46,380 nucleotides of DNA from Prochlorococcus sp. AG-347-K10 (GCA_003278955.1 QCCB01000012.1:1-46380); one strand, 5' to 3'; shown: positions 8,525-18,186, counted from the stretch's first letter. Numbers and translations are program-made. Notes: a model not told the origin generated them from the sequence alone.

Positions 8525-9499
8525 TTGGTTTTTAAATCTAATTTATTATGCAAAATAATAGGTTTTATCCATTTGATTAATAACCAATTATATAAATCAA
8601 AATATCTGACAATTTTTAAAAGGTTGGGAAGTCATAGTGTACTCGCACTCATTGCACTAATCGTAATTGGAGGTACTACTAGAGTCATGGAGGCTGGACT
8701 TGCCTGTCCAGATTGGCCATTATGTTATGGATCTTTTTTGCCTTTTAGTCATATGAACCTAAGAGTATTTCTAGAGTGGTTTCATCGTCTGGATGCTTTT
8801 CTGGTTGGAGTATTAATTCTTTTTAAATTTGCCCTTTCAATTATTTGGAAAAATGAAATTCCAAATTGGTTACCTAAAACTTATTCACTATTACTTTTTC
8901 TCGTTATTGTCCAAGGATCTTTTGGAGCTTTAACAGTAATAAACTTGCTTGATTCATATACTGTTACTGGCCATCTTTTAATAGCTTTTCTACTACTTAT
9001 CACAACAATTTCAATAAATCAAAATTTAGAAAAAGACGATATAGAAGAGCCATTAATTTGGTGGAGATTTTTATTGTTTTTTCCTCTTTTACTTACTCTT
9101 ATTCAATCTTTTATTGGAGTAAGGCTTTCATCAACCTGGTCAGCACATATTTGTTTATCTTTTAATAAACAATGTCTAATTCTAAATACTCATAAATTAT
9201 TTGCTTTTCCAATTGCTTTTTCAATTCTATTGATTATTGCTACTGCAATTTATAAGAGAAGTTTGGTAAATGAAAATTGGAAATATCTCTCAGCACTCAT
9301 TTTTCTATTGTTTTCCCAAATTGCTTTGGGTGTTTTAAGTCTTAAAACAAATTTGAATGAACCTATTTTTATTATCGGTCATCAACTTAACGCCTCTTTA
9401 TTTATTGCGATATTAACAACATTACTTTTCAGAAATCCTTTTACCAAAAAAGGTCTAGACCACTCCCTAAATTCTCAAATGGTTGGTATCAATTCATGA
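8525..9499 (+). CDS. ctaA: Heme A synthase (COX15/CtaA)
   Basis: Oxidises the C8 methyl of heme O to the formyl group of heme A in the membrane. The 324-residue frame carries about eight helices and the heme-ligand histidines in [25 protein letters not shown] and IGHQLNASL. Cys pairs occur in loop CPDWPLC (about residue 59) and in [10 protein letters not shown] (about 212), as in the Cys-pair class of CtaA. The start shown is a TTG; the first 35 or so residues are not family-like, so the true start may be further in. Its last bases (ATGA) overlap the ctaB start. Confidence 0.93.
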   Translation: MVFKSNLLCKIIGFIHLINNQLYKSKYLTIFKRLGSHSVLALIALIVIGGTTRVMEAGLACPDWPLCYGSFLPFSHMNLRVFLEWFHRLDAFLVGVLILFKFALSIIWKNEIPNWLPKTYSLLLFLVIVQGSFGALTVINLLDSYTVTGHLLIAFLLLITTISINQNLEKDDIEEPLIWWRFLLFFPLLLTLIQSFIGVRLSSTWSAHICLSFNKQCLILNTHKLFAFPIAFSILLIIATAIYKRSLVNENWKYLSALIFLLFSQIALGVLSLKTNLNEPIFIIGHQLNASLFIAILTTLLFRNPFTKKGLDHSLNSQMVGINS

Positions 9500-10497
9500 A
9501 CAGTAGTAACTTAGAAAACTTGAACTATAAGTCTTCAATTAGGGATGAAGTTGTACCTTCAAGAAAAAAAATAACTTTGCCGCCTTGGCTTGAAGTAGCA
9601 AAACCCAGATTAATCCCACTTTTACTGGCAACAACTTTGGGAGGAATGGCTTTAACTGAAGAATGGCCTTTGTCTTCTCCAAAACTTATCTGTACTTTAG
9701 GAGGCGGAGCTTTGGCAGCAGCAGCAGCAGGAGCTCTTAATTGCTTGTGGGAAATGGAATTAGATAAGAGGATGACAAGAACTAGCAAAAGAGCCTTGCC
9801 AGCTGGAAAGTTGTCATCTGAGACTGTATTTTTAGCTGCCGTATCATGTACTTTGGCAGCTTCGATGCTTTTAGTAAGTGGTGTAAATTATTTGGCTGCG
9901 GGATTAACTCTTCTTGGTTTATTTAGCTACGTAATTTTATATACAGTTATTTTGAAACCTCGTACAACAAAAAATATTGTCTTCGGAGGAGTTGCTGGTG
10001 CGATACCACCTTTAGTTGGAGCATCTGCTGCTTCAGGGCATGTAGGTCTTAGTGGTTGGTGGTTGTTTGGTTTAGTAATGTTATGGACCCCAGCTCATTT
10101 TTGGGCACTTGCAATTTTGTTGAAGGATGATTACGCATCTGTTGGTATTCCTATGCTCCCTTCTGTTAAAGGATCTGTTTTTACTGCTAAAGCAATTTCT
10201 CGTTATGGATGGGCAACAATCTTAATGAGTATTATGGGAGTTTTTGCCTTACCTGAAGGGGGTCTTTTATACGGAATTATGTTATTGCCATTTAATGGAA
10301 GACTTTTGCAATTAATAAATGAATTAAAGAAATCTCCTGATGATCTTTTAAGAGCAAAGTCTCTCTTTAGATGGTCTATTCTCTATATGTTTGGTATTTG
10401 TCTTTTGTTATTAATTTCCAGAACCCAACTATCGGTAGAATTTGAACAGCAATCTATGCAAATATTTTTATCTATAGTATCCCTGCTTAGTAATTAA
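9496..10497 (+). CDS. ctaB: Protoheme IX farnesyltransferase (heme O synthase)
   Basis: Adds a farnesyl group to protoheme, making heme O, the substrate of CtaA. The 333-residue UbiA-superfamily protein has about nine helices. The first prenyl-diphosphate motif appears as [21 protein letters not shown] (acidic residues plus the typical MxRTxxR), the second around [15 protein letters not shown] roughly 30-residue hydrophilic N-terminus precedes the first helix. It overlaps ctaA by 4 nt and is followed after 36 nt by the ABC ATPase gene. Confidence 0.95.
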   Translation: MNSSNLENLNYKSSIRDEVVPSRKKITLPPWLEVAKPRLIPLLLATTLGGMALTEEWPLSSPKLICTLGGGALAAAAAGALNCLWEMELDKRMTRTSKRALPAGKLSSETVFLAAVSCTLAASMLLVSGVNYLAAGLTLLGLFSYVILYTVILKPRTTKNIVFGGVAGAIPPLVGASAASGHVGLSGWWLFGLVMLWTPAHFWALAILLKDDYASVGIPMLPSVKGSVFTAKAISRYGWATILMSIMGVFALPEGGLLYGIMLLPFNGRLLQLINELKKSPDDLLRAKSLFRWSILYMFGICLLLLISRTQLSVEFEQQSMQIFLSIVSLLSN

Positions 10498-10533
10498 ATT
10501 AGATGTAAAATGTTTTTTAAGTAAATTGTAAGT

Positions 10534-11553
10534 TTGATGGATTATATAAAAGTAAAAGGGCTTTCAAAATCTTATTCAGATATCAATGCATTAAAAAATT
10601 TATCTATAGAAATTGAAGCTGGCACATTATTCGGAATACTAGGCCCAAATGGTGCTGGCAAATCAACACTAATAAATATACTTGCTACTTTAATAGAGCC
10701 TGATAGTGGAGAAGTTTTTATAAATAATATTAATCTGATCAAAAATTCAAGGAAAATTAGAGAATTAATTGGTTATGTTGCCCAAGACATTGCACTTGAC
10801 AAAATATTAACTGGACGAGAGCTTTTGGATTTTCAATCAGATTTATATCACATCAACAAAAATAAAAAATTTGAAAGGATAAATAAATTAATAGATCAAT
10901 TAGAAATGAATGATTGGATTGATCGTAAGTGCGGAACTTATTCAGGGGGAATGAAAAGAAGAATAGATCTGGCAGCTGGACTTTTACATTTGCCCCAAGT
11001 ATTAATTTTGGATGAACCTACAGTTGGTTTAGATATTGAAAGTAGAAATATTATATGGCAACTATTGAAAGATTTGAGAAATAATGGAATGACCATTATT
11101 TTAAGTAGTCACTATCTTGATGAAATAGATAAATTGGCAGACAGATTAGTGATAATTGATGATGGAAGAGTTATAGCAAAAGGGACTCCTTCAGAGCTGA
11201 AAAATAAATTAGGAGGAGATAGAGTAACTTTGAAAGTAAGAGAATTTAGTAATCAGGAAGAAGCAAATAATATATCTAAAATTTTATCTTCAATAGATGG
11301 AATTAGTCAGATTATCATAAATGAAGCTCAAGGTTTCTCGATAAATTTCGTAGCAGATAAGCAAAAAGATTTACTTACGAAGCTAAAAGTGGAATTGGCT
11401 TTCTCAAAGTTTGAAATTTTTTCTCTTACCCAAAGTCAGCCAAGCTTGGATGATGTATATCTTCAGGCAACTGGAAAAACATTATTGGATGCTGAAATTT
11501 CTATGGCAGGGAAAAGAGACCTAAAAAAAGAATCAAAGCAATCCATGCGATAA
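10534..11553 (+). CDS. ABC transporter ATP-binding protein (ABC-2 / DrrA-like exporter)
   Basis: Energising subunit for the membrane protein encoded next. All ATPase motifs are present in 339 residues: Walker A GPNGAGKST (about residue 38), Q-loop near VAQDIALD, signature YSGGMKRR (about 136), Walker B VLILDEPTVGLD (about 155) and switch His in LSSHYLDE. A C-terminal extension after residue 225 (LGGDRVTLKVREF onward) is like that of drug- and polysaccharide-type exporters. It follows ctaB by 36 nt, so may be co-transcribed with heme A synthesis. Substrate unknown. Confidence 0.9.
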   Translation: MMDYIKVKGLSKSYSDINALKNLSIEIEAGTLFGILGPNGAGKSTLINILATLIEPDSGEVFINNINLIKNSRKIRELIGYVAQDIALDKILTGRELLDFQSDLYHINKNKKFERINKLIDQLEMNDWIDRKCGTYSGGMKRRIDLAAGLLHLPQVLILDEPTVGLDIESRNIIWQLLKDLRNNGMTIILSSHYLDEIDKLADRLVIIDDGRVIAKGTPSELKNKLGGDRVTLKVREFSNQEEANNISKILSSIDGISQIIINEAQGFSINFVADKQKDLLTKLKVELAFSKFEIFSLTQSQPSLDDVYLQATGKTLLDAEISMAGKRDLKKESKQSMR

Positions 11554-11602
11554 AAAAAACTTTTGGTTAATTAACTATAATGAATACTAATTACTGCTAA
11601 TT

Positions 11603-12427
11603 ATGGAATTACAACAGTATAATTTATTTTTTTTATATCAGGAAACATTTGCCTTAACAAAGAGATTATTTATTCAATTAAAAAGAAGACCATCAACTCT
11701 TTTAGCAGGAATATTACAACCAATAATTTGGCTTTTTTTATTTGGGGCATTATTCTCTAAAGCTCCTGAAGGTTTTTTACCAGGTGTTGATTCTTACGGG
11801 AATTTTTTAGGAGCAGGACTTATTGTTTTTACTGCTTTTAGCGGAGCCTTAAACTCTGGTCTTCCTTTAATGTTTGATAGAGAGTTTGGATTTCTTAATA
11901 GATTACTTGTGGCTCCTTTAACCAGTAGATTATCCATAGTTTTATCTTCTTTTTTTTACATAACAATCTTGAGCTTTGTTCAGAGTATTGTCATAATGAT
12001 TGTTTCCTATATTTTGGGTTATGGATGGCCCAACTTATATGGTTTAGGAATTGTATTTGCCACACTAATTTTATTAGTTCTTTTTGTGACATCAATAAGT
12101 TTATGTTTAGCGTTTGTTTTGCCGGGACATATTGAATTAATTGCTCTTATATTCGTAATAAATTTACCTCTTCTATTTGCGAGTACTGCTTTAGCTCCAA
12201 TCTCTTTTATGCCAAATTGGCTGGGCTGGTTAGCTTCATTAAATCCATTAACTTTTGCTATTGAACCTATTAGGACTGCCTATACACAAACTATGGATTT
12301 AGAATTTGTGGCTTTACATGCCCCATATGGTGATTTAACTTGTAAGAGTTGTATCTCAATTTTATTTTCTTTAACAGTTTTTTCCTTGATTATTATAAGG
12401 CCTCTGTTAAATAGAAAGTTAAATTAG
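11603..12427 (+). CDS. ABC-2 type transporter permease
   Basis: A 274-residue inner-membrane protein with six predicted helices, the usual ABC-2 fold. The N-terminal segment KRRPSTLLAGILQPIIWLFLFG and the later NPLTFAIEPIRTAYT are typical of DrrB/NodJ-like exporters. It lies 49 nt downstream of the ATPase gene and should pair with it in a 2+2 complex. A drug label would be over-reading: the function of these exporters in picocyanobacteria is not known to me. It is 7 nt before the next gene. Confidence 0.88.
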   Translation: MELQQYNLFFLYQETFALTKRLFIQLKRRPSTLLAGILQPIIWLFLFGALFSKAPEGFLPGVDSYGNFLGAGLIVFTAFSGALNSGLPLMFDREFGFLNRLLVAPLTSRLSIVLSSFFYITILSFVQSIVIMIVSYILGYGWPNLYGLGIVFATLILLVLFVTSISLCLAFVLPGHIELIALIFVINLPLLFASTALAPISFMPNWLGWLASLNPLTFAIEPIRTAYTQTMDLEFVALHAPYGDLTCKSCISILFSLTVFSLIIIRPLLNRKLN

Positions 12428-12434
12428 AAATTTT

Positions 12435-12848
12435 ATGCTTTTAAAAAATCATTTAATAGAAGTTTTTAAACAAGCTTCTTTAGAAAATAATTTTTTGCTT
12501 AAAGAAAATGTTGTTATTAAGTGGGTCCATAGATTTGGGATTGATTCATTAAATGATTTATTAATCCATAGTTCAATACAAAAAGAAAATCAAGAACATA
12601 TATCTTTAATTGATGAAGTGCATGAAGAAAATCAAGAACAAATTAAGCTTGAATTATCAAAAACTTTTGAAAATATTGAAGAAACAAAGATGGAATCAAA
12701 TGGTCTGGAAACTGCTAGAAGCGATGAAATATCTAGCAAAAATCAAAATTCTTATAAAATAAATCAATTTAATGGAACCCCAAAATTACCCTTACCTTAT
12801 ATTAAAAATTTAAGAAAGTGGATTAACAACGATAAAAAAGCTAGTTAG
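12435..12848 (+). CDS. Unknown hydrophilic protein, exporter-linked
   Basis: I do not recognise this 137-residue protein. The N-terminal 50 residues could be a small helical domain (KQASLENNFLLKENVVIKWVHRFG). The middle is very acidic and contains a short near-repeat, KENQEHISLI then EENQEQIKLE, suggesting a coiled coil. The C-terminus is basic and ends with LPLPYIKNLRKWINN. No signal peptide or membrane segment. It follows the permease by 7 nt and is likely in the same transcript. It may be restricted to picocyanobacteria. Confidence 0.6.
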   Translation: MLLKNHLIEVFKQASLENNFLLKENVVIKWVHRFGIDSLNDLLIHSSIQKENQEHISLIDEVHEENQEQIKLELSKTFENIEETKMESNGLETARSDEISSKNQNSYKINQFNGTPKLPLPYIKNLRKWINNDKKAS

Positions 12849-12853
12849 CTTTT
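12836..12853. terminator. Possible bidirectional terminator hairpin
   Basis: A perfect 7-bp inverted repeat, AAAAGCT ... AGCTTTT with a four-base AGTT loop, spans the stop codons of two convergent genes. A/T runs at each arm could give a U-rich 3' end in either direction. The stem has only two G:C pairs, so it is weak and possibly coincidental in AT-rich DNA. Confidence 0.4.
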
Positions 12854-14573
12854 ACATCATACCCGGCATTCCCATGCCGCCCATTCCTGGCATTCCCATG
12901 CCACCCATTCCTGGCATTCCCATGCCACCCATTCCTGGCATTCCCATACCACCCATTCCTCCCATTGGATCTCCACCTGGTCCTCCAGGGGCTGAAGCTT
13001 CAGGTTCTGGGATGTCAGCCATCGCAACTTCTGTTGTGAGGAGCATAGCCGCAATAGATACTGAATCTTGAAGAGCTAATCTTATCACTTTGGTTGGATC
13101 TAATATTCCTGAATCTTTTAAATCCTCATATTGTCCTGAATTAGCATTAAACCCTTTGTTAAGCCTCTGAATTTCAGCGACAACTACATCACCATTAAAA
13201 CCAGCATTTTTTGCTATTTGTTTGGTAGGTTCTAAAAGGGCTTCTTTAACTATCTTTATCCCCGTTCTTAAATCATCTGAAGATGTTTCACTTAATTTTA
13301 AAAGGTCATCTGATATTTCAATTAAAGTTTGTCCTCCTCCAGAAACAACACCCTCTTCAATAGCAGCTTTCGTAGCATTAAGGGAATCTTCGATTCTCAA
13401 TTTTTTATACTTCATCTCTGTTTCTGTAGCAGCTCCTACTTTGATAAGAGCTACTCCTCCGGCTAGTTTGGCTATCCTTTCATTGATTTTATCCTGATCA
13501 TACTCAGATTCAGTTATATTAATTTCTCTCTTTAATTTCTCTACTCGAGCTTTAACTAAATCTTTAGTGTCTTCGAAGGCAACAATTGTAGTTTTATCCT
13601 TTGTGATAGTTATTTTTTTTGCTTTGCCTAAATCATTAATCGATACTTGATCAAGTGTCATCGATTTATCTTCGCTAATTAACTTAGCCCCTGTAAGAAT
13701 TGCAATATCTTCAAGGGCAGCTTTTCTTCTCTCACCAAATAACGGAGCTCTTACGGAAGCTACATTTAAAACCCCATTATTCTTATTCAAAACCAGAGTG
13801 GTTAAAGCCTCTCCTTCTATATCTTCGGCAAGAATTAAAAAAGGTGAGCCTGACTTCTGAATTTCTTCAAGTATTGGAACTAGATCAACTAAAGTTGATA
13901 CTTTTTGATCAGTTATTAATATTTTAGGATTTTCAAGTTCACAAACTTGTCTTTCTTGGTCTGTTACGAAATATGGAGAACTATAACCTCTATCAAAAGA
14001 CATACCTTCAGTTATATCTAATTCTGTTTCTAGTGATTGAGATTCTTCGACAGTTATTACACCATCTGAAGTAACAATATCCATTGCTTTCGAAATTATA
14101 GATCCAATTTCTTCATCACCTCCAGCACTAACTGTTGCAACTTTTTGGATATCAGAACCATTTAATGAAATACTTTTGGAACTTAATTTTTCTAAGACAA
14201 AAGCTAGGCCTGCCTCCATACCTTTTTTTAACTCCATAGGGTTGGCGCCAGAAGCAATATTTTTTAATCCCTCCTGAACCATCTTCTGAGCCAAAATGGT
14301 TGCTGTTGTTGTTCCATCACCAGCACTCTCTTTTGTCTTGGATGCAACTTGTTCTATTAATTTCGCACCTAAATTAGAAATAGGGTTTTCAATCTCAATT
14401 TCTTTGGCAACTGTAGATCCATCTCTTACTATATCTGGTGAACCAAATTTCTTTTCTATTACAACGTTTTTTGCCTTCGGCCCAATAGTAACCTTTACCG
14501 CATTAGCTACGAAATTAACACCTTTTTCTAGCGCTTCTCTTGATTCATTAGAAAAACTTAATTGTTTAGCCAT
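12852..14573 (-). CDS. groEL: 60-kDa chaperonin GroEL (orphan copy, no adjacent groES)
   Basis: ATP-driven folding chamber protein. The 573-residue sequence starts [19 protein letters not shown] and has the nucleotide-binding [11 protein letters not shown] segment (about residue 86), [13 protein letters not shown] (about 400) and [13 protein letters not shown] (about 485). The C-terminus is an extended Gly/Met/Pro tail made of repeats of GGMGMPGM, longer than a typical GGM tail. No groES neighbour, so this is probably the second, monocistronic cyanobacterial GroEL (groEL2 type), which in studied cyanobacteria is stress-related and may have divergent function. No CIRCE element is visible upstream. 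Confidence 0.95.
   Translation of the reverse strand: MAKQLSFSNESREALEKGVNFVANAVKVTIGPKAKNVVIEKKFGSPDIVRDGSTVAKEIEIENPISNLGAKLIEQVASKTKESAGDGTTTATILAQKMVQEGLKNIASGANPMELKKGMEAGLAFVLEKLSSKSISLNGSDIQKVATVSAGGDEEIGSIISKAMDIVTSDGVITVEESQSLETELDITEGMSFDRGYSSPYFVTDQERQVCELENPKILITDQKVSTLVDLVPILEEIQKSGSPFLILAEDIEGEALTTLVLNKNNGVLNVASVRAPLFGERRKAALEDIAILTGAKLISEDKSMTLDQVSINDLGKAKKITITKDKTTIVAFEDTKDLVKARVEKLKREINITESEYDQDKINERIAKLAGGVALIKVGAATETEMKYKKLRIEDSLNATKAAIEEGVVSGGGQTLIEISDDLLKLSETSSDDLRTGIKIVKEALLEPTKQIAKNAGFNGDVVVAEIQRLNKGFNANSGQYEDLKDSGILDPTKVIRLALQDSVSIAAMLLTTEVAMADIPEPEASAPGGPGGDPMGGMGGMGMPGMGGMGMPGMGGMGMPGMGGMGMPGMM
12871..12960. repeat. 24-bp tandem repeat encoding the GroEL tail
   Basis: Three full 24-bp copies (12871-12894, 12895-12918, 12919-12942) and a partial fourth follow one another with only single-base differences. 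Each copy starts CCCATGCC and ends CCTGGCATT. On the minus strand a unit encodes eight residues (GGMGMPGM in phase). The copy number may vary between strains through replication slippage. Confidence 0.85.
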
Positions 14574-14704
14574 GTTTGCTCGATCTTTTGTCTTATTCTA
14601 ATCTCCCATAGAATCATTTTTAAGGGATATTTAATTAAGTGGGGAAAGCCGAATTTCTTTTAATAGGACATACAAATTAACTCAAATAAGAGTATCTTTA
14701 AGTT

Positions 14705-14884
14705 ATGGAAGAAACAAATAATCTTATTTTTACTCTTACCGCAATCCTCGCGATTGCTATGACAGTGATATATTTCCCTTTAAGATTTTTCTTAACATTA
14801 ACTGCTAGAAGTAGAAGACTAAAACTTTTGCAAAAAATTAGAAGGTTGAGAGATGAATTAGGCCAGCCTTATGAAAGTACATAA
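14705..14884 (+). CDS. Small single-pass membrane protein (59 aa)
   Basis: A 59-residue reading frame with ATG start and TAA stop. Residues 7-33 form one hydrophobic helix (LIFTLTAILAIAMTVIYFP), followed by a strongly basic region (RSRRLKLLQKIRRLRDEL) expected on the cytoplasmic side. It lies divergently to groEL, 131 nt away, and its stop abuts the fabG stop with no gap. Coding is supported by the clean helix-plus-basic-tail design and by its exact fit between neighbours. I know no function. Confidence 0.7.
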   Translation: MEETNNLIFTLTAILAIAMTVIYFPLRFFLTLTARSRRLKLLQKIRRLRDELGQPYEST

Positions 14885-15634
14885 CTAAATACTCATACCC
14901 CCGTCTATACTGATTGTTTGCCCTGTAATGTAACTTCCTGCATCACTTGAAACTAGGAATGACACTAAGTTTGCAATTTGAGTACAACTTCCTAATTTCC
15001 CTAGAGGGATAACTTTAAGTATCTCTTCAGTATTAAGTTTTTCAGTCATTTCTGTTTCTATAAAGCCTGGAGCTATTGCATTTACGTTTATACCTCTTGA
15101 AGCAAATTCTTTAGCACAAGTTTTGGTGAATCCAATAACTCCAGCTTTAGCTGCAGAATAATTTGCTTGACCGGGATTACCAATTATTCCAACAACAGAT
15201 GAAATATTTACGATACTACCACTTCTTTTTTTCATCATAAATTTTGAAGCATATTTTGTACAAAGAAAAACCCCTTTTAAGTTTGTATTTAATACATCAT
15301 CCCATTGTTCCGATTTCATTCTCATCAATAGTCCATCTCTAGTAATACCAGCATTGTTAATAAGAATATCAATGGAACCATTAATTTTTATGATTTCTTC
15401 AAAAGCTGAACTGACAGAATCTTCTCTTGATACATCAAATTTTAATTTATGAGCTTTACCTCCCGAATTTTTTATTGAATTTACAACTTCTTCAGCTTTT
15501 TCATCAGAAGAAGAGTAATTAATAAAAACTTCTGCTCCTAAGCGGCTTAGTTCTAAAGCAATTTCTTTACCAATTCCTCTGCTAGCTCCAGTGATTAAAG
15601 CAACTTTGCCTGATAATGAATCTGTATTGGACAT
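14885..15634 (-). CDS. fabG: 3-oxoacyl-[acyl-carrier-protein] reductase
   Basis: Reduces beta-ketoacyl-ACP with NADPH in type II fatty acid elongation. The 249-residue short-chain dehydrogenase has the cofactor motif TGASRGIG (about residue 16), NNAGITRDGL (about 92), the catalytic Ser in VNISSVVG (about 143), YSAAKAG with the catalytic Tyr/Lys (about 156), and a C-terminal GQTISIDGGMSI typical of FabG. The FabG label over other SDRs rests on RDGLLMRMK and the C-terminus, both common in FabG. Divergent from ispD. Confidence 0.93.
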   Translation of the reverse strand: MSNTDSLSGKVALITGASRGIGKEIALELSRLGAEVFINYSSSDEKAEEVVNSIKNSGGKAHKLKFDVSREDSVSSAFEEIIKINGSIDILINNAGITRDGLLMRMKSEQWDDVLNTNLKGVFLCTKYASKFMMKKRSGSIVNISSVVGIIGNPGQANYSAAKAGVIGFTKTCAKEFASRGINVNAIAPGFIETEMTEKLNTEEILKVIPLGKLGSCTQIANLVSFLVSSDAGSYITGQTISIDGGMSI

Positions 15635-15726
15635 TATGAAATTTTATAATTTTCAATCGTAGTACTATTTGTGTAAAGATATTGCTTTTATTTATAATTG
15701 TCTAGAAAACATTAAGTCCTTCTATT

Positions 15727-16398
15727 GTGCACTTTTTAATACCAGCTGCAGGGAGTGGTAGCAGAATGAAAGCTGGGAAAAATAAATTACTTATTGATTT
15801 AGAGGGAGAGTCTTTGATTTATTGGACACTTAAATCTGTATTTTCTGCAAGCTCAACAAACTGGGTTGGAATAATTGGGCAACCAAAAGATAAAAACTTA
15901 TTACTTAATTCAGCTAAGGATTTTGCCCATAAAGTTCATTGGATTAATGGTGGTGACACCAGACAACAGTCAGTTTTTAATGGTTTAAAAGCGTTACCAA
16001 AAGATGCTGAAAAAGTTTTAATACATGATGGTGCTAGATGTCTAATTAATTCTGAATTGATAGACCTTTGTGCCAAGCAATTAGATGAAGATGAGGCTGT
16101 AATTTTAGCTACTAAGGTAACAGACACTATAAAGATTGTTGATAATGAAGGTTTTATTAAAGAAACACCAGACAGAAATTATTTATGGGCAGCGCAAACT
16201 CCTCAGGGCTTTTTAGTAGATAGATTAAAAAAAGCACATAAGATGGCAATTGATAATAACTGGAAAGTCACAGATGATGCTTCTCTATTCGAAATGCTTA
16301 ATTGGAAAGTGAAGATTATTGAAGGAACTTATTCAAATATAAAAATTACATCCCCTATAGATTTGAAAATAGCAAAACTTTTTGTGAAGAACTCCTAG
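15727..16398 (+). CDS. ispD: 2-C-methyl-D-erythritol 4-phosphate cytidylyltransferase
   Basis: Third step of the MEP isoprenoid pathway, making CDP-methylerythritol, needed for chlorophyll, carotenoid and quinone side chains. The 223-residue protein begins at a GTG; MHFLIPAAGSGSRM is the nucleotide-binding start, with the conserved Lys following in AGKNKLLI. HDGARCLI (about residue 100), VTDTIK and NYLWAAQTPQGF (about 152) and TDDASLFE match IspD. The stop abuts that of the convergent LdcA-like gene with no gap. Confidence 0.94.
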   Translation: MHFLIPAAGSGSRMKAGKNKLLIDLEGESLIYWTLKSVFSASSTNWVGIIGQPKDKNLLLNSAKDFAHKVHWINGGDTRQQSVFNGLKALPKDAEKVLIHDGARCLINSELIDLCAKQLDEDEAVILATKVTDTIKIVDNEGFIKETPDRNYLWAAQTPQGFLVDRLKKAHKMAIDNNWKVTDDASLFEMLNWKVKIIEGTYSNIKITSPIDLKIAKLFVKNS

Positions 16399-17268
16399 TT
16401 AAAAAGGTTTATCGATACTAAGAATGCCGTTGTCACCATTTAAGGTTGCTTCATACCCTAACGGGATGCATGCATTCCCTGATATGTGGCCTATTGGGAG
16501 ATCAAAAAGAATAGGAAAATCGAACTCTTGAAGTCTTTCAATAATGCAGTTTTTTAGTAAATCTTTCAATTCAAGGTCGCAGGAATCATTAGAAAAACTT
16601 CCGAATCCAATACCCGCAATTTCAGAAATTGTTTTAGTCATCCTAAGGTAAGTCAACATGCGATCAATTTTATAAATATCTTCATTAATGTCTTCAAAAA
16701 TTATTATTTTCCCTTTGCAATCTGGAAAGTGATTAGTACCAATTAAAAAAGTAGCAATAGTCAAGTTAGAAACTATTATCTCTCCTTTCGCTTTCCCACC
16801 TCTTAAAGGGATTCCTATTATGTCCTCAACATATCCCTCAAAAAGTAAATTTCTTAATCTCTCAAGACTCCACTCTGGTTCTTTGAAAAGGCTAGTAACC
16901 ATGGGGCCATGGATAGAACCTATAAATCCTTGAGAATATTTAGATAGTAATAAAGAACATGTATCTGAGAATCCAAGCATTAAACCATGCTGCCAAGAAG
17001 GTTCTTTTTCTAAAAGTCTTGCTGAACCCCAGCCTCCTTTTGCAAAAATGATTAGCTTACTATTTTGTGCTTTTTCAAGTTCTTCAAATCTAGTTAGATC
17101 ATCCCCTGCAAAATAACCAAATTTTTTTGATAGAGAATTATTTTCATTAATTTCCAAACCCCAATTTTTTAAGATTTCTATGCCTTTTTGAAAATTTTCG
17201 TTTTCATCAATAAAGGAGCCTGGAGCTAAAATATCTATTAAATCCCCTTTTTTTAATCTAAAAACCAT
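16399..17268 (-). CDS. LD-carboxypeptidase-like S66 peptidase
   Basis: A 289-residue protein of the LdcA/MccF family, serine peptidases that trim the terminal D-Ala of murein tetrapeptide during peptidoglycan recycling, or cleave microcin-type conjugates. The nucleophile elbow is in LGFSDTCSLL, preceded by FAKGGWGSARLL; the second catalytic Glu lies in IFEDINEDIYKIDRML, and the His in LPIGHISGN. Ten bases after the UbiA gene's end on the same strand, so possibly an operon with it. Recycling is the more likely role. Confidence 0.88.
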   Translation of the reverse strand: MVFRLKKGDLIDILAPGSFIDENENFQKGIEILKNWGLEINENNSLSKKFGYFAGDDLTRFEELEKAQNSKLIIFAKGGWGSARLLEKEPSWQHGLMLGFSDTCSLLLSKYSQGFIGSIHGPMVTSLFKEPEWSLERLRNLLFEGYVEDIIGIPLRGGKAKGEIIVSNLTIATFLIGTNHFPDCKGKIIIFEDINEDIYKIDRMLTYLRMTKTISEIAGIGFGSFSNDSCDLELKDLLKNCIIERLQEFDFPILFDLPIGHISGNACIPLGYEATLNGDNGILSIDKPF

Positions 17269-17277
17269 ATTTAGAAT

Positions 17278-18186
17278 TTATGAAGCAATAATAATTCCTA
17301 ATAAAATGACTCCTCCATAAATTGATTGATTTTTGAAGTGATTGCCAATATTTTTTATTGATTGCTTTTCCTCAGGAAATACTTTTAGTATATCTCTCTG
17401 CATTAAGATTGACGTTACAAGCCAAATTGGCCAAAAAATAAAATCCATTTGATTAATAAATCCGCATATTGCGAGAAAAAAAGAAGTTAAAAAATAACAA
17501 ATTTGAATGGTTATTCTTGTATTGTTCTGGAGGTTAACTGCGGAACTATTAATTCCAATTTTGATATCATATTTTTTATCTGCTAAAGCATAAATCGTAT
17601 CAAAGCCAAAAGTCCAAAAAATGGTAGCTAGCCAGCAAAATAGTAAAACAATACTATTTAAATTGCCTTCATTTGCGGCCCAGGGAATTAAGACAGCAAA
17701 ACCCCAGCATATGGATAAGATTAATTGAGGATATTTAAACCATCTTTTAGCAGAAGGATAAATTAAAATGATAGGTAAAGCTAAAAAAGCAAGTGAAATT
17801 GAAAGGATTCTTCCAGGCTGAGGTAGTGACAAAGTTAGAAAGAAGCTACATAAAATTAAAAAGAAAAGAATTGAATAAGCTGTCTTAAGACCGATTTTAT
17901 TTGCAGCTAGAGGTCTATTTTTTGTCCTAACAACTCTTTGATCAATTTTTTTATCCCAAATATCATTAACTACGCATCCTAATCCACTTACTAGTAGTCC
18001 TCCCAGTATTATTCTTAGCAACATTAAAAATGTTGGATTAGCATCTGGGGTTAAATATAAACTCCATCCAGCAGGAATAAGTAAGATCATTCTTCCAGTC
18101 GGCTTATTCCACCTTAATAATTCAAAAAAAGTACTTAATTTAATTTGTCGATTTTTATTTTGCATATGACCTATTGTATATTTCAT
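17278..18186 (-). CDS. ubiA: 4-hydroxybenzoate polyprenyltransferase (UbiA family)
   Basis: Attaches the polyprenyl chain to 4-hydroxybenzoate; cyanobacteria use this route to plastoquinone. The protein has about eight helices. First motif NDIWDKKIDQRVVRTKNRPLA (about residue 73) and second ALADKKYDIKIGINS (about 200) provide the two Asp-rich sites. The early GRMILLIPAGWSLYL segment is characteristic of UbiA/COQ2 rather than chlorophyll synthase. The first Met gives 302 residues; a second Met at 18165 (MQNKNRQIKL) is an equally reasonable start. Confidence 0.93.
   Translation of the reverse strand: MKYTIGHMQNKNRQIKLSTFFELLRWNKPTGRMILLIPAGWSLYLTPDANPTFLMLLRIILGGLLVSGLGCVVNDIWDKKIDQRVVRTKNRPLAANKIGLKTAYSILFFLILCSFFLTLSLPQPGRILSISLAFLALPIILIYPSAKRWFKYPQLILSICWGFAVLIPWAANEGNLNSIVLLFCWLATIFWTFGFDTIYALADKKYDIKIGINSSAVNLQNNTRITIQICYFLTSFFLAICGFINQMDFIFWPIWLVTSILMQRDILKVFPEEKQSIKNIGNHFKNQSIYGGVILLGIIIAS

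Noticed and set aside
12871..12960. Tandem repeat considered as a CRISPR-like array
   Set aside because: Units are directly adjacent without spacers, lie inside groEL and encode its tail.
12857..13071. Proline- or cysteine/tryptophan-rich frames overlapping the end of groEL
   Set aside because: They are by-products of the 24-bp repeat read in other frames; groEL coding explains the region fully.
14574..14704. Search for a CIRCE/HrcA operator upstream of groEL
   Set aside because: No TTAGCACTC-N9-GAGTGCTAA-like inverted repeat is visible in the 131-nt spacer between groEL and the small membrane protein gene.
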